Shown here piece after piece: positions 41,725-49,890 of a stretch of 64,000 nucleotides of DNA. The DNA is from Orlajensenia sp001423545. Its GTDB lineage: Bacteria > Actinomycetota > Actinomycetes > Actinomycetales > Microbacteriaceae. The stretch is from NCBI GenBank assembly GCA_001423545.1, contig LMOK01000001.1:1054001-1118000 (forward strand). The letters are read 5' to 3'. Position numbers and translations under genes: made by a program. Every line of letters starts with the position of its first letter. Position 1 is the first letter of the stretch. The notes below the pieces were generated by a model. It was not told the origin of the DNA. It saw only the letters and a program-made list of their open reading frames with translations, and did no database searches.

Positions 41725-42824
41725 CAGGCGCCGGCCCCGGCGAGGGCGTTGACGGCGCTGACGATGCGCTCGAGGTCGCCCTGCGACAGCGAGGGGTGCA
41801 CCGGCAGCGAGACGACCTCGGATGCCGCACGCTCGGTCTCGGGCAGGTCGAGGGCCGGGGCGAACCCGGCGAGCGAGGGCAGACGGTGGTTGGGGATCGG
41901 GTAGTAGACGCCGGAGCAGATGGCGTACTCCTCGCGGAGGGCTGCGACGAAGCCGTCACGGTCCTCGGGGACGCGCACAGTGTACTGGTGGTAGACGTGG
42001 CGGGCACCGGGGGCGACGGGCGGGATGACGACGCCGCTCAGGTTCTCATCGAGGAAGGCCGCGTTGGCGCGGCGGGTCTCGGTCCAGCCGCCCACCTTGG
42101 TGAGCTGCACGCGGCCGATGGCGGCGTGGATGTCGGTCATGCGGTTGTTGAACCCGATGACCTCGTTCTCGTACTGCTTCTCCATGCCCTGGTTGCGCAG
42201 CAGCTTGACGCCCCGCACGATGGTCTCGTCGGCGCAGGTGACCATGCCGCCCTCGCCGCTGGTCATGTTCTTCGTCGGGTACAGGCTGAACATGGCGAAG
42301 GTGCCGAAGGTTCCGACGCGGTGACCGTCGATCTCGGCGCCGTGGGCCTGGGCCGCATCCTCGTAGAGGGCGACGCCGTGGCGATCGGCCACGGCGCGCA
42401 GCTCGGCCATGAGGGCAGGGTGACCGTAGAGGTGCACGGGCATGATGCCCTTCGTGCGCGGCGTGATGGCGGCCTCGACGGCACGCGGGTCGAGCGAGAA
42501 GTAGTCGGGCTCGATGTCGGCGAACACCGGGGTGGCCCCGGTGAGGGCGACGGAGTTCCCCGTGGCCGCGAAGGTGAAGGACGGCACGATGACCTCGTCG
42601 CCGGCGCCGACTCCGGAGGCCAGCAGGCCGAGGTGGAGTCCGGAGGTGCCGGAGTTGACGGCGACGCTGGCGCGCCCCTCGACCATCTCGACGGCGAACT
42701 CCCGTTCGAACTCCGCGACCTCGGGGCCCTGGGCCACCATTCCTGAAAGAAGCACGCGGTCGACCGCTGCGCGCTCGTCGTCGCCGATGATCGGCTTCGC
42801 AGCGGGGATGAAAGTGTCAGTCAT
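41724..42824 (-). CDS. DegT/DnrJ/EryC1/StrS aminotransferase (WlbC/WbpE-like)
   Basis: The 366-aa PLP enzyme has VNSGTSGLHLGLLA, YEDAAQAHGAEIDG (D156), SLYPTKNMTSGEGGMV with the PLP lysine (K185) and RNQGMEKQYENEVIGFNNRM. It should aminate the 3-keto group made by the Gfo/Idh/MocA enzyme. ATG 42824 is preferred because the frame upstream begins with TTG at 42833 and has no proper ribosome binding site; the gene overlaps the acetyltransferase stop by eight bases. Confidence 0.85.
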   Translation of the reverse strand: MTDTFIPAAKPIIGDDERAAVDRVLLSGMVAQGPEVAEFEREFAVEMVEGRASVAVNSGTSGLHLGLLASGVGAGDEVIVPSFTFAATGNSVALTGATPVFADIEPDYFSLDPRAVEAAITPRTKGIMPVHLYGHPALMAELRAVADRHGVALYEDAAQAHGAEIDGHRVGTFGTFAMFSLYPTKNMTSGEGGMVTCADETIVRGVKLLRNQGMEKQYENEVIGFNNRMTDIHAAIGRVQLTKVGGWTETRRANAAFLDENLSGVVIPPVAPGARHVYHQYTVRVPEDRDGFVAALREEYAICSGVYYPIPNHRLPSLAGFAPALDLPETERAASEVVSLPVHPSLSQGDLERIVSAVNALAGAGA

Positions 42825-43428
42825 GTTCGGCAAGCTCTTCGAGCGCCCCTTCGTTCTCTCTGTACCGGGTACCCGTCGCCGGGCACACCCAGTGCGAACC
42901 GTCTTCGACGAGTCGCTGTCCTGCTCGCCCGACCCAGCCCAGCCGGCGAGCTGGCACGCCGGCCATGAGGGCGAAGTCGGGCACGTCCCGTGTGACGACG
43001 GCGCCGGCGGCGATCGTCGCCCAGGCGCCGATCGTCACGGGAGCCACGCACACGGCGCGGGCGCCGATGGAGGCGCCGTCCTTGATCGTCACCCCGACGG
43101 GTTCCCAGTCGTGCGCGCTCTTCTGCGTGCCGTCGGGGTTCACCGCCCGGGGATAGGTGTCGTTGGTCAGCACGACGGCGGGGCCGATGAAGACCCCGTG
43201 GCCGAGATGCGCGGGCTCGTAGACCAGTGCGTAGTTCTGCACCTTGCAGTTGTCGCCGAGGACGACGCCGGTTCCGATGTAGGCCCCGCGCCCGATGACG
43301 CAGTTCTCACCGAGAACCGCGGTCTCGCGCACCTGGGCGAGATGCCAGATGGAACTGCCTGATCCGATGGTCACATCGTCGGCGACATCGGCCGAATCCA
43401 CGATTCGGACGCCCGGGCTCGTCGGCAC
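42817..43428 (-). CDS. Left-handed beta-helix N-acetyltransferase (WlbB/WbpD-like)
   Basis: The 203-aa protein starts at GTG 43428 with AGGAGGA eight bases upstream, the clearest ribosome binding site in this operon. It consists of hexapeptide repeats (IGSGSSIWHLAQVRETAVLG, IGRGAYIGTGVVLG), followed by the loop NDTYPRAVNPDG and a C-terminal cap. The HLAQVRE and TYPRAV regions match WbpD/WlbB, which acetylates the 3-amino sugar to UDP-GlcNAc3NAcA. It is the first gene of the nine-gene operon. Confidence 0.82.
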   Translation of the reverse strand: MPTSPGVRIVDSADVADDVTIGSGSSIWHLAQVRETAVLGENCVIGRGAYIGTGVVLGDNCKVQNYALVYEPAHLGHGVFIGPAVVLTNDTYPRAVNPDGTQKSAHDWEPVGVTIKDGASIGARAVCVAPVTIGAWATIAAGAVVTRDVPDFALMAGVPARRLGWVGRAGQRLVEDGSHWVCPATGTRYRENEGALEELAEHD

Positions 43429-43474
43429 TGTGCGGTTCCTCCTGGATCTGGTACTGGCTTGCGCTGCAGCGCCC

Positions 43475-43480
43475 AGCCTA
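43475..43480 (-). promoter_or_regulatory. -10 box TAGGCT for the nine-gene operon
   Basis: Minus-strand TAGGCT predicts a start near 43468 and a 40-base leader with an AGGAGGA site before GTG 43428. Confidence 0.5.
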
Positions 43481-43503
43481 TCGCGTTCTGCAAGAATGGT
43501 CTG

Positions 43504-44214
43504 ATGCACGCACCTGCCCCCAGCCCCGCCGTCGACCCTCGGCGACACGCTGCGGACACGTGGATCGTCATCCCCCTCTACAACGAACGCACCGTCATCG
43601 AGCAGGTCATCGTCGACCTGCGCGTGCACTTCGACCACATCGTCTGCATCGACGACGGCAGCGTCGACGGATCCGCCGCCGTCGCGGCCTCAGCCGGGGC
43701 GCGGGTGGTCCACCACCCCGTCAACCTCGGGCAGGGAGCCGCCCTGCAGACGGGATTCGAGTACGTCGAGGCGCATCCGGAGGCCCGCTACATCGTCACC
43801 TTCGATGCCGACGGCCAGCACCGGGTGAGCGACGCCGTCGAGATGGTCGACCTCGCCAAGGCCGACGACCTCGCCATAGTGTTCGGCTCGAGGTTCCTCG
43901 ACGACCGCACCAACCCCGGGTGGCTGAAGCACGTCATCCTGAAGACGGCCGTCTGGGTCACCAACCTCACCACGGGCCTCCGGTTGACGGATGCGCACAA
44001 TGGTCTCCGCGTCATCCGCACGGATGCCGCCCGCCGGATCGAGCTGGAGCAGGACGGCATGGCGCATGCCACCGAGATCGTCCTGAAGCTCGGGCGCACC
44101 AAGCTTCCCTGGAAGGAATACCCCGTGGAACTGCTCTACACGGACTACTCGAAGGCCAAGGGCCAGTCGGTGCTGAACTCCGTCAACATCCTCGTCGATC
44201 TGCTGGTGCGCTGA
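43504..44214 (+). CDS. Polyprenyl-phosphate glycosyltransferase (GT2), second module
   Basis: The 236-aa protein has IVIPLYNERTVIEQVI, CIDDGSVDGS, HPVNLGQGAALQTGFEY and IVTFDADGQHRVSDAVEMV, then FGSRFLDDRTNPGWLK and NGLRVIRTDAARRIE. It is a shorter, divergent relative of the GT2 at 15384 with the same partner gene. It should load a sugar on polyprenyl phosphate. ATG 43504 is preceded by AAGAAT with six bases between, again suggesting a near-leaderless message. It overlaps the DUF2304 gene by one base. Confidence 0.8.
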   Translation: MHAPAPSPAVDPRRHAADTWIVIPLYNERTVIEQVIVDLRVHFDHIVCIDDGSVDGSAAVAASAGARVVHHPVNLGQGAALQTGFEYVEAHPEARYIVTFDADGQHRVSDAVEMVDLAKADDLAIVFGSRFLDDRTNPGWLKHVILKTAVWVTNLTTGLRLTDAHNGLRVIRTDAARRIELEQDGMAHATEIVLKLGRTKLPWKEYPVELLYTDYSKAKGQSVLNSVNILVDLLVR

Positions 44215-44570
44215 TGTGGATCCAGATCCTCCTCGTCGTCGGCGTCCTCGTCGTCGGGCTCTTCCTCGCCCGTCCGGGCGGAAGCGACAGCCACCTGGCG
44301 CTGCGGCGCCTGTTCATGGCCGGCTTCGTGATCGTGGCGATCGTGTCGATCATCTTCCCCCAGTGGCTCAGCTGGCTCGCCAACCTCATCGGCGTCGGCC
44401 GCGGAGCCGACCTGCTGCTCTACGCCCTCGTCCTGGCGTTCCTCGTGTTCGTGGCCACGACCTATCGCCGCAACGTCGCGGTGAACCGGCGCATCACGAG
44501 GCTGGCCCGTGAGGTCGCCCTGGCACGCGCCGCCGCCGAGGACGCCGGGATCGAGCGCCCCCAGGCCTGA
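44214..44570 (+). CDS. DUF2304 membrane protein (copy 2)
   Basis: The 118-aa protein has three hydrophobic segments and a charged C-terminal helix (RRITRLAREVALARAAAED), like the first DUF2304 protein. Its ATG overlaps the GT2 stop (TGATG). The conserved GT2-DUF2304 pairing in two places of one locus supports a joint role in making or moving a polyprenyl-phosphate sugar. It converges on a DUF6541 gene, as in the first module. Confidence 0.75.
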   Translation: MWIQILLVVGVLVVGLFLARPGGSDSHLALRRLFMAGFVIVAIVSIIFPQWLSWLANLIGVGRGADLLLYALVLAFLVFVATTYRRNVAVNRRITRLAREVALARAAAEDAGIERPQA

Positions 44571-44573
44571 GGG

Positions 44574-44653
44574 CCGAGCAGGACCTTCCCCGGCCGATCA
44601 GGACCGGGCTCAGCCGATCAGGGCGGGCCCCGGCCGATCAGGACTGGCAGTCG
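44574..44653. repeat. 20-bp tandem repeat, four copies
   Basis: Units begin at 44574, 44594, 44614 and 44634 and share CCGATCAGG (the first reads CCGAGCAGG). The array fills the gap between the convergent DUF2304 and DUF6541 genes. The DUF6541 stop codon lies inside the last unit, and because 20 is not a multiple of three the repeated TGA falls in all three minus-strand frames. Confidence 0.85.
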
Positions 44654-46590
44654 GGCACTCGGTACAGCACGGCCGGACCGGCACGGTCGACCTCCTCGAA
44701 GCCCGGCGCCGTGGCGAGGTCGAGCAGACCCGGGTACGCGGCCGTCGCATCGAAGTTCAGCAGCTTGGCCGCGTCGCCGAAGTAGGTGCCGAAGTCGAGG
44801 GCGTATTCGACTCCGAGACGCTCGGCCGTCGCGCACACCTCGGGGTCGGAGGCGATCTCGTTCAGTCGTGAGTTCAGGAGCACGTGGTCCGGATCCTGCG
44901 AGAAGTTGAAGTGCGGATTCAGCACGCGGCGGTCGGCGATGGCGTAGGCGAGGTTCGTGCCCGTCCACGGGTTCCCGGCGATCACGGCGTCGGGATCGGT
45001 CGTGTCGGGGAGCCGCTCGAGGAGCGTGCGCTCGTCGGTCGAGAGGATCGGCGCCCACTCCCCTGAACCCCAGGCGTAGCGACCGGCCGTCGAAGCGGCG
45101 TCGAGGGCCGGCACCTGGCCCGCGGTGGCGACGACGACGAACAGCGCGACCGAGACGATCCGGCCGACCACCGAGGTGATCGGGCGGGACGGGAAGCGCC
45201 TGTCCCATCGCACCGAGACGAGGTCCCACAGCTTCACGACGCCGACGATGCCGACGACGATGCAGACGACGCCGAACAGCGCGGCCAGCCGGGGCGGATC
45301 CTTGTAGAACAGGCCGAGGAAGAGCACCCTGATCTCCGCCGACCCCACAGCCTCGGCGATGAAGAACAGCAGGGCGGAGATGGCCCACGCGCCGACCAGC
45401 CAGAGCCGTCTGCGGGTGACGACCATGATCACGAGCCCGATGAGAACGAACAGCGCCAGGCCGAAGGAGGGCGGCTGACCGTCGCGGAACAGCAGGAAGG
45501 TCTCGAGCAGGCCGAACCTGTCTCCGACCTTCGGTCCCCACGGCGCGAACCTGCCCATGCGGCCGATGACGATCCAGGCGGCCGCGAAGGCGGCGACGGC
45601 GACCACGGACACGGCGATGATGGTGATCATCCGGCCGCGGGATGCAGCGCCTCTGGCTGCGGCGACGACGAACCAGGCGAAGGCGGGCAGGGAGACGGCG
45701 ACGGCGAAGAACGCGACGGCCGGCTGGGCGAGGGCGATGGCCAGGAGCACGAATGCTGCGGCGATGATCCGCAGCGGCACGGAGGCGCCGAGGTCGGAAC
45801 CCCGGCCGAACACCGAGAACGCCAGCGCCAGAGCCAGCGGGAGCAGCGCCGTGGCGAGGAAGAACGGGAACAGCACGCCGAAGGTGAGCATGAGCAGCGG
45901 GAACCACGGCAGCACGGCACCGAGCACGGCCGCGGCGATGAGGGCGGCGAGGCGCCCGGGGAACAGCACGCGGGCGACCAGCAGCAGGGCGCCGGGCCAG
46001 ATGACGGCGGCGACGGCGAGGTTGATCATGTTCGCGGCGAGCGGGATGCCGACCCCCGGCGTCATCGCGACGAGCGAGACGATGTCGTGCCAGGCGGCCG
46101 GGTAGGCGCCGCCCGAGGAGATGACGCCGCTCAACGACAACGATGACGCATTGCCGGTGTCGAGGATGTAGCGCACGGCGTTCAGGTGGAAGCCGTTGTC
46201 GAAGGTCTGGGAGATGGCGTCGGGGCCGCCCCACACGAGTGCGAGCTGGATCAGGATGGCCACGGCCGCCGCGGCCCACGGGATGACGACGGCGAGCCGC
46301 GGTATCCGTGGGACCGATGCCACCCGACGACGGAAGACGAAGCGGCGGAGCAGCCACGCGACGAGGGCGAGGATCCCCACCACGATCACGACGCTGAGCG
46401 GGCTCCACTCGACGCCGACGCGGCCGAACCCGATGGCGATGACTCCGACGAGGGCGACGCTCACGGCCGGGGCCACGGTGATCAACAGCAGGCCGCGGGC
46501 GCCGAGGGCCGCGAGGACGGCGGCGCCGGGAAGCAGGAGCCACGCGAGCGCTACGAGCAGGGCCGGAGCGGCCGCGATCCAGGTGTCCAT
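44638..46590 (-). CDS. DUF6541 multi-pass membrane protein, GT-C-like (copy 2)
   Basis: The 650-aa protein has many membrane segments and a C-terminal outer domain ending DCQS. Its first large outer loop has SQTFDNGFHLNAVRYILDTG, nearly the same as in the 17838 protein, with D131 in the place of D134. Overall identity elsewhere is low, so the block is likely functional. It converges on a GT2-DUF2304 pair exactly like copy 1. A glycosyltransferase role using polyprenyl-phosphate sugar is inferred from layout. Confidence 0.75.
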   Translation of the reverse strand: MDTWIAAAPALLVALAWLLLPGAAVLAALGARGLLLITVAPAVSVALVGVIAIGFGRVGVEWSPLSVVIVVGILALVAWLLRRFVFRRRVASVPRIPRLAVVIPWAAAAVAILIQLALVWGGPDAISQTFDNGFHLNAVRYILDTGNASSLSLSGVISSGGAYPAAWHDIVSLVAMTPGVGIPLAANMINLAVAAVIWPGALLLVARVLFPGRLAALIAAAVLGAVLPWFPLLMLTFGVLFPFFLATALLPLALALAFSVFGRGSDLGASVPLRIIAAAFVLLAIALAQPAVAFFAVAVSLPAFAWFVVAAARGAASRGRMITIIAVSVVAVAAFAAAWIVIGRMGRFAPWGPKVGDRFGLLETFLLFRDGQPPSFGLALFVLIGLVIMVVTRRRLWLVGAWAISALLFFIAEAVGSAEIRVLFLGLFYKDPPRLAALFGVVCIVVGIVGVVKLWDLVSVRWDRRFPSRPITSVVGRIVSVALFVVVATAGQVPALDAASTAGRYAWGSGEWAPILSTDERTLLERLPDTTDPDAVIAGNPWTGTNLAYAIADRRVLNPHFNFSQDPDHVLLNSRLNEIASDPEVCATAERLGVEYALDFGTYFGDAAKLLNFDATAAYPGLLDLATAPGFEEVDRAGPAVLYRVPDCQS

Positions 46591-46644
46591 CAGCGTGCGA
46601 TCAGGGCATGGCGAGGACGACGGTGGAGCACGGGCACGTCGAAC

Positions 46645-46650
46645 AGTGTA
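46645..46650 (-). promoter_or_regulatory. -10-like TACACT for the second DUF6541 gene
   Basis: Minus-strand TACACT predicts a start near 46638 and a leader of about 48 bases before ATG 46590. No -35 is evident. The rest of the 216-base gap shows nothing else. Confidence 0.4.
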
Positions 46651-46806
46651 GACGGCTGGGCTGACCTCTTCCGGCGCCGCGAGCGCGTTCGGGGAGATCG
46701 CCGAGTGTCGGACGGATGTCGGGCGCGTGAACGCACCTTCCCCGCCCGACTCATGAGCGACCGCTCGGCCCCGCAGGCCTCGCCTATCGGACCCGACCGA
46801 CGGGCA

Positions 46807-48897
46807 TCAGCCGCAGTAATACAGCATGCGAACGCGGTCGGTGAGGGCTCCGGTTCCGCCGAGCACCACGAGCTTCGTGGCGTTCTTGGCGGTGATGGAC
46901 TCGCGGACGGCCTTCGGCAGGCAGTCGGTGAAGCTGAGGTACAGGGGCATTCTGGTCTTCGCCGCGGCGGCGGCTCCGGCGAGGGCGTCGGGGAACGATG
47001 CACCGGCCGCGACGTAGACCGTGGCCGACGACCCGAAGGCGGCGTTGGTGATCGCGACGCTGGTGGCGTAGCGGTCGATGCCCGATCGGCGCACCACGGT
47101 GGCTCCCGCCGCCGTCACGCTCGATGCGAAACCTGCGGTGATCGCTCCAGTGCCGCCGGCGAGAGTGATCTTCGTCGCGCCGATCGCCTTGAGCACGTTC
47201 AGCGTCGCCTTGTCGGCCTTCGTGGCCGTGCCGTCAACGAGCAGCACGGGCGTCTTCGCGGCGCCGGCCGCCGCACCGGCCGACAACGCGTCGGCGAAGT
47301 CCCATCCCGTGGCGAGGTAGGCCGAGGCGACCTTCGGGAACACCGTGGCCGCGATGAGCTGGGAGGTCTCGAACCGGTCCGCGCCGGCGATGCGCTTCAC
47401 GGTCGCGATGGCCTTCAGCGAGGTCGCCACCTTCGAACTGATGACTCCGTTGCCGCCGACCACGACGATCGTCTTCGGTTTAAGGCGCTTCAGCTCAGCC
47501 AGGGTCGATGCCGGGACGGCCCACTTCGCCACGAGCAGCAGCGGTCCGCCCTGGGCCGCTGCCGCCGGGGCTGCCGAGAGGGCGTCGGCGAACCCACCGC
47601 CGGAGGCGATGTAGGCCACGGGGATGCCGGCCGACTTGTAGGTGTCCTTCGAGATCTCGACAGCGGTCTCGTAGCGGTCGTTTCCGCCGAGACGGGTCGT
47701 GGCCATCGGAGTCGTCGAATTCGGGTTGCCGAACCAGGCGTTGTAGTAGAGCGAGAAGTTCCTGTTGCCGTAGGACGCGCATCCGTCCCATGAGGCTCCC
47801 CACCCTGCAGCGAGGCTGTTCGCGTTCGGCTGGTAGGGCGTGTAGAAGTAGAGCGCCGACGTGGCGAGGTTCTGGATCGTGACCGACGACGAACCGCAGG
47901 CGACGTTCGGGCTGTACTGGATGGGCCGCGGCTGGCCGACGCGGAACCTGCCCCCCTGGTACATCGAACTGCCGGGGTTGGTGTACCAGAGCAGCTGACG
48001 AGCCGCCGCGTAGACCTGGTTGAAGAATCCGTAGAACTGCGAGTCGCACACCGATGTGTCAGGGCACCCCATGCCCATCGCCTTGCGCATGACGCCGTCG
48101 CTCGGAGAGCGAGAGGTGATGAGTCCCTGCTCCTTCTGGAGAGTGACGAGGATGACCTTCGCGCTCAGACCGCAGAGACGCTGCACGCGGTAGATGATGC
48201 GTGCCGCCGACTCCCCGCCCGCTCCGCGGTAGGCGGCACAGGTGCCGAAGCTCCACGACGCGTTGGGCGTGTTCATCCGGAACGCCGCGAGGCAGTTCGA
48301 GTTCAGGCAACCTCCCTGGGCGTTGATCTGACGCTCGAGGAAGGCCTGGATCTCGGCCTCGGTCATCGCCCAGGAGTTGAAGAAGTTGAAGTCGCTGATG
48401 ATGGAGGCTGGATTGAACGTGCCTGCAGCGAGGGTCTGGACCTCGCCGAACGTCAGGGGTGCCCGGGCGGGACTCTCGGGAGCGACCGGCGCCTCCGTGG
48501 CCGGAGCCTCGGTGGGCGTCGGTGTGGGCGTCGCGGATGGCGTGGGCTCGGCCGACGGCGTGGGCTCGGCGCTGGGCGTCGGCTCGGCGGTCGGCTCGGT
48601 GGTCGGTTCCGCGGTGGTCGGCTCCTCCGTCGGCGCCGGGATATCCGTGGGATCGGGCGACGGAACGGGCTCGGCGGACGGATCCGTGCTGGGGTCCGGC
48701 GTCGGCGTCGTGGCCTCGCCCGGTTCGCCGGTCGTCGCATCCGTGGTCGCGCCATCGGGCGTCTCCGCCGACGATGCCGTCGCCGACGATGCCGTTGCAG
48801 ACGGTGTGTGGGGAGCCGCGACGGCCGGAGTCGCGACGATGCCCGGCATGCTCACCCCGAGGGCCGCGGCGAGGAGGATGGCGACGACAGACTTCAT
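46807..48897 (-). CDS. Secreted lysozyme-like protein with CW_binding_2 repeats
   Basis: The 696-aa protein has a signal peptide (~1-28), a long Thr/Pro/Ser/Glu-rich linker with TPSAEP repeats (~30-150), and a Cys-rich catalytic-like domain (~155-400). The latter contains VTLQKEQGLI, whose Glu could be catalytic, and QLLWYTNPGS. Three CW_binding_2 repeats follow (~405-696), each with an RLGGNDRYETAV-type start and a VVVGGNGV-type end. Such repeats bind cell-wall polymers. ATG 48897 has GGAG nine bases upstream. It probably remodels or cross-links the wall where these glycans are attached. Confidence 0.82.
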   Translation of the reverse strand: MKSVVAILLAAALGVSMPGIVATPAVAAPHTPSATASSATASSAETPDGATTDATTGEPGEATTPTPDPSTDPSAEPVPSPDPTDIPAPTEEPTTAEPTTEPTAEPTPSAEPTPSAEPTPSATPTPTPTEAPATEAPVAPESPARAPLTFGEVQTLAAGTFNPASIISDFNFFNSWAMTEAEIQAFLERQINAQGGCLNSNCLAAFRMNTPNASWSFGTCAAYRGAGGESAARIIYRVQRLCGLSAKVILVTLQKEQGLITSRSPSDGVMRKAMGMGCPDTSVCDSQFYGFFNQVYAAARQLLWYTNPGSSMYQGGRFRVGQPRPIQYSPNVACGSSSVTIQNLATSALYFYTPYQPNANSLAAGWGASWDGCASYGNRNFSLYYNAWFGNPNSTTPMATTRLGGNDRYETAVEISKDTYKSAGIPVAYIASGGGFADALSAAPAAAAQGGPLLLVAKWAVPASTLAELKRLKPKTIVVVGGNGVISSKVATSLKAIATVKRIAGADRFETSQLIAATVFPKVASAYLATGWDFADALSAGAAAGAAKTPVLLVDGTATKADKATLNVLKAIGATKITLAGGTGAITAGFASSVTAAGATVVRRSGIDRYATSVAITNAAFGSSATVYVAAGASFPDALAGAAAAAKTRMPLYLSFTDCLPKAVRESITAKNATKLVVLGGTGALTDRVRMLYYCG

Positions 48898-48955
48898 GGT
48901 GCGGTACTCCAAGCGCGGTGCGCGGCCAGCGCCCGACCGCTGCCCGTCGCGCTCC

Positions 48956-48961
48956 ACACTA
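48956..48961 (-). promoter_or_regulatory. -10-like TAGTGT for the cell-wall-binding protein
   Basis: Minus-strand TAGTGT predicts a start near 48949, giving a leader of about 52 bases with GGAG before the ATG. Confidence 0.4.
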
Positions 48962-49029
48962 TCCCGCAGGCTCAGCATGGGCAGGAACCGGGCCGAAGGA
49001 AACGCCGATCGAATGCGAGAACGAGCAGA

Positions 49030-49890
49030 TCAGTGCTCGCCGGCGCGGGCGATGCCGGGGCCGCGAGCGATCAGGCGCCGGTACGCCACGCGCCGTACGG
49101 GTTCGGGAACGAACCTGTAGGCGCCGCGGACCGCGACGTTGCGCAGGTACTGCGCGCGGGTGGTGAAGCCGATGCCCAGCAGCGCCTTCTGCAGGGCTCG
49201 TTCGCTGCGCCACTGCTCGCGACCACCGCGGCGGGCATAGGCCCCGGCGCCCACGCGGTACATGACCAGGGGCTCGACGACATTGCCGACCCTGGCCCCG
49301 CTCGCGATCATGCGGGCGAACAGCCAGTAGTCCTCCATGAGACCCATGGCCTGATAACCCCCGGCCGCATCGACGGCACTGCGCCGGTACACGACGGTCG
49401 GGTGACTGAACGGATCGTGGAATCTCGCGTAGTCCTCGATCTCGGTCTGGCCGGTGCGCGGGATCCGCTGGCCGACGATGGAGCCGACATCGTCGAGGAA
49501 TTCGTACATTCCCGTTCCTACGAGGTCGAGGCCGTCCTCGATCAGGGGGAGCTGGCGCTCGAAGCGACTGGCGAGGGAGATGTCGTCGGCGTCGATGCGC
49601 GCCACGATGTCGTGGACGCAGACGGAGAGTCCGCTCGTGAGAGCCGTGGCGAGGCCGACGTTCTCGGGGAGCACGTGATGCACGACGGGAACCGGGCTGT
49701 CGGCCACGATCTGGTCGATGGCGGCGGTGAGTTCGGAGGGCACCGGGCCGTCCTGCACGACCACGACCTGTGCGGGGCGCCGGGTCTGCGCCGTGACGCT
49801 GCTCGTGAACGCCTTCAGGAAGTGCGCGGGGTCGTCCGCCCGGTAGACGGGGAGGAGCAGCGAGAACTCAGCCGGTGTCGCCTCGCTCAT
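49030..49890 (-). CDS. Glycosyltransferase family 2
   Basis: The 286-aa protein has FSLLLPVYRADDPAHFLKAF, VVVQDGPVP, LPENVGLATALTSGL and IVARIDADDISLASRFERQ, a clear GT2 GT-A domain with the metal-binding DADD. Later DPFSHPTVVYRRSAVDAAGGY and MEDYWLFARM match amylovoran-type GT2 enzymes. Its ATG overlaps the stop of the GlfT1-like gene (ATGA), so the two act in one pathway. Specificity is unknown. Confidence 0.8.
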   Translation of the reverse strand: MSEATPAEFSLLLPVYRADDPAHFLKAFTSSVTAQTRRPAQVVVVQDGPVPSELTAAIDQIVADSPVPVVHHVLPENVGLATALTSGLSVCVHDIVARIDADDISLASRFERQLPLIEDGLDLVGTGMYEFLDDVGSIVGQRIPRTGQTEIEDYARFHDPFSHPTVVYRRSAVDAAGGYQAMGLMEDYWLFARMIASGARVGNVVEPLVMYRVGAGAYARRGGREQWRSERALQKALLGIGFTTRAQYLRNVAVRGAYRFVPEPVRRVAYRRLIARGPGIARAGEH

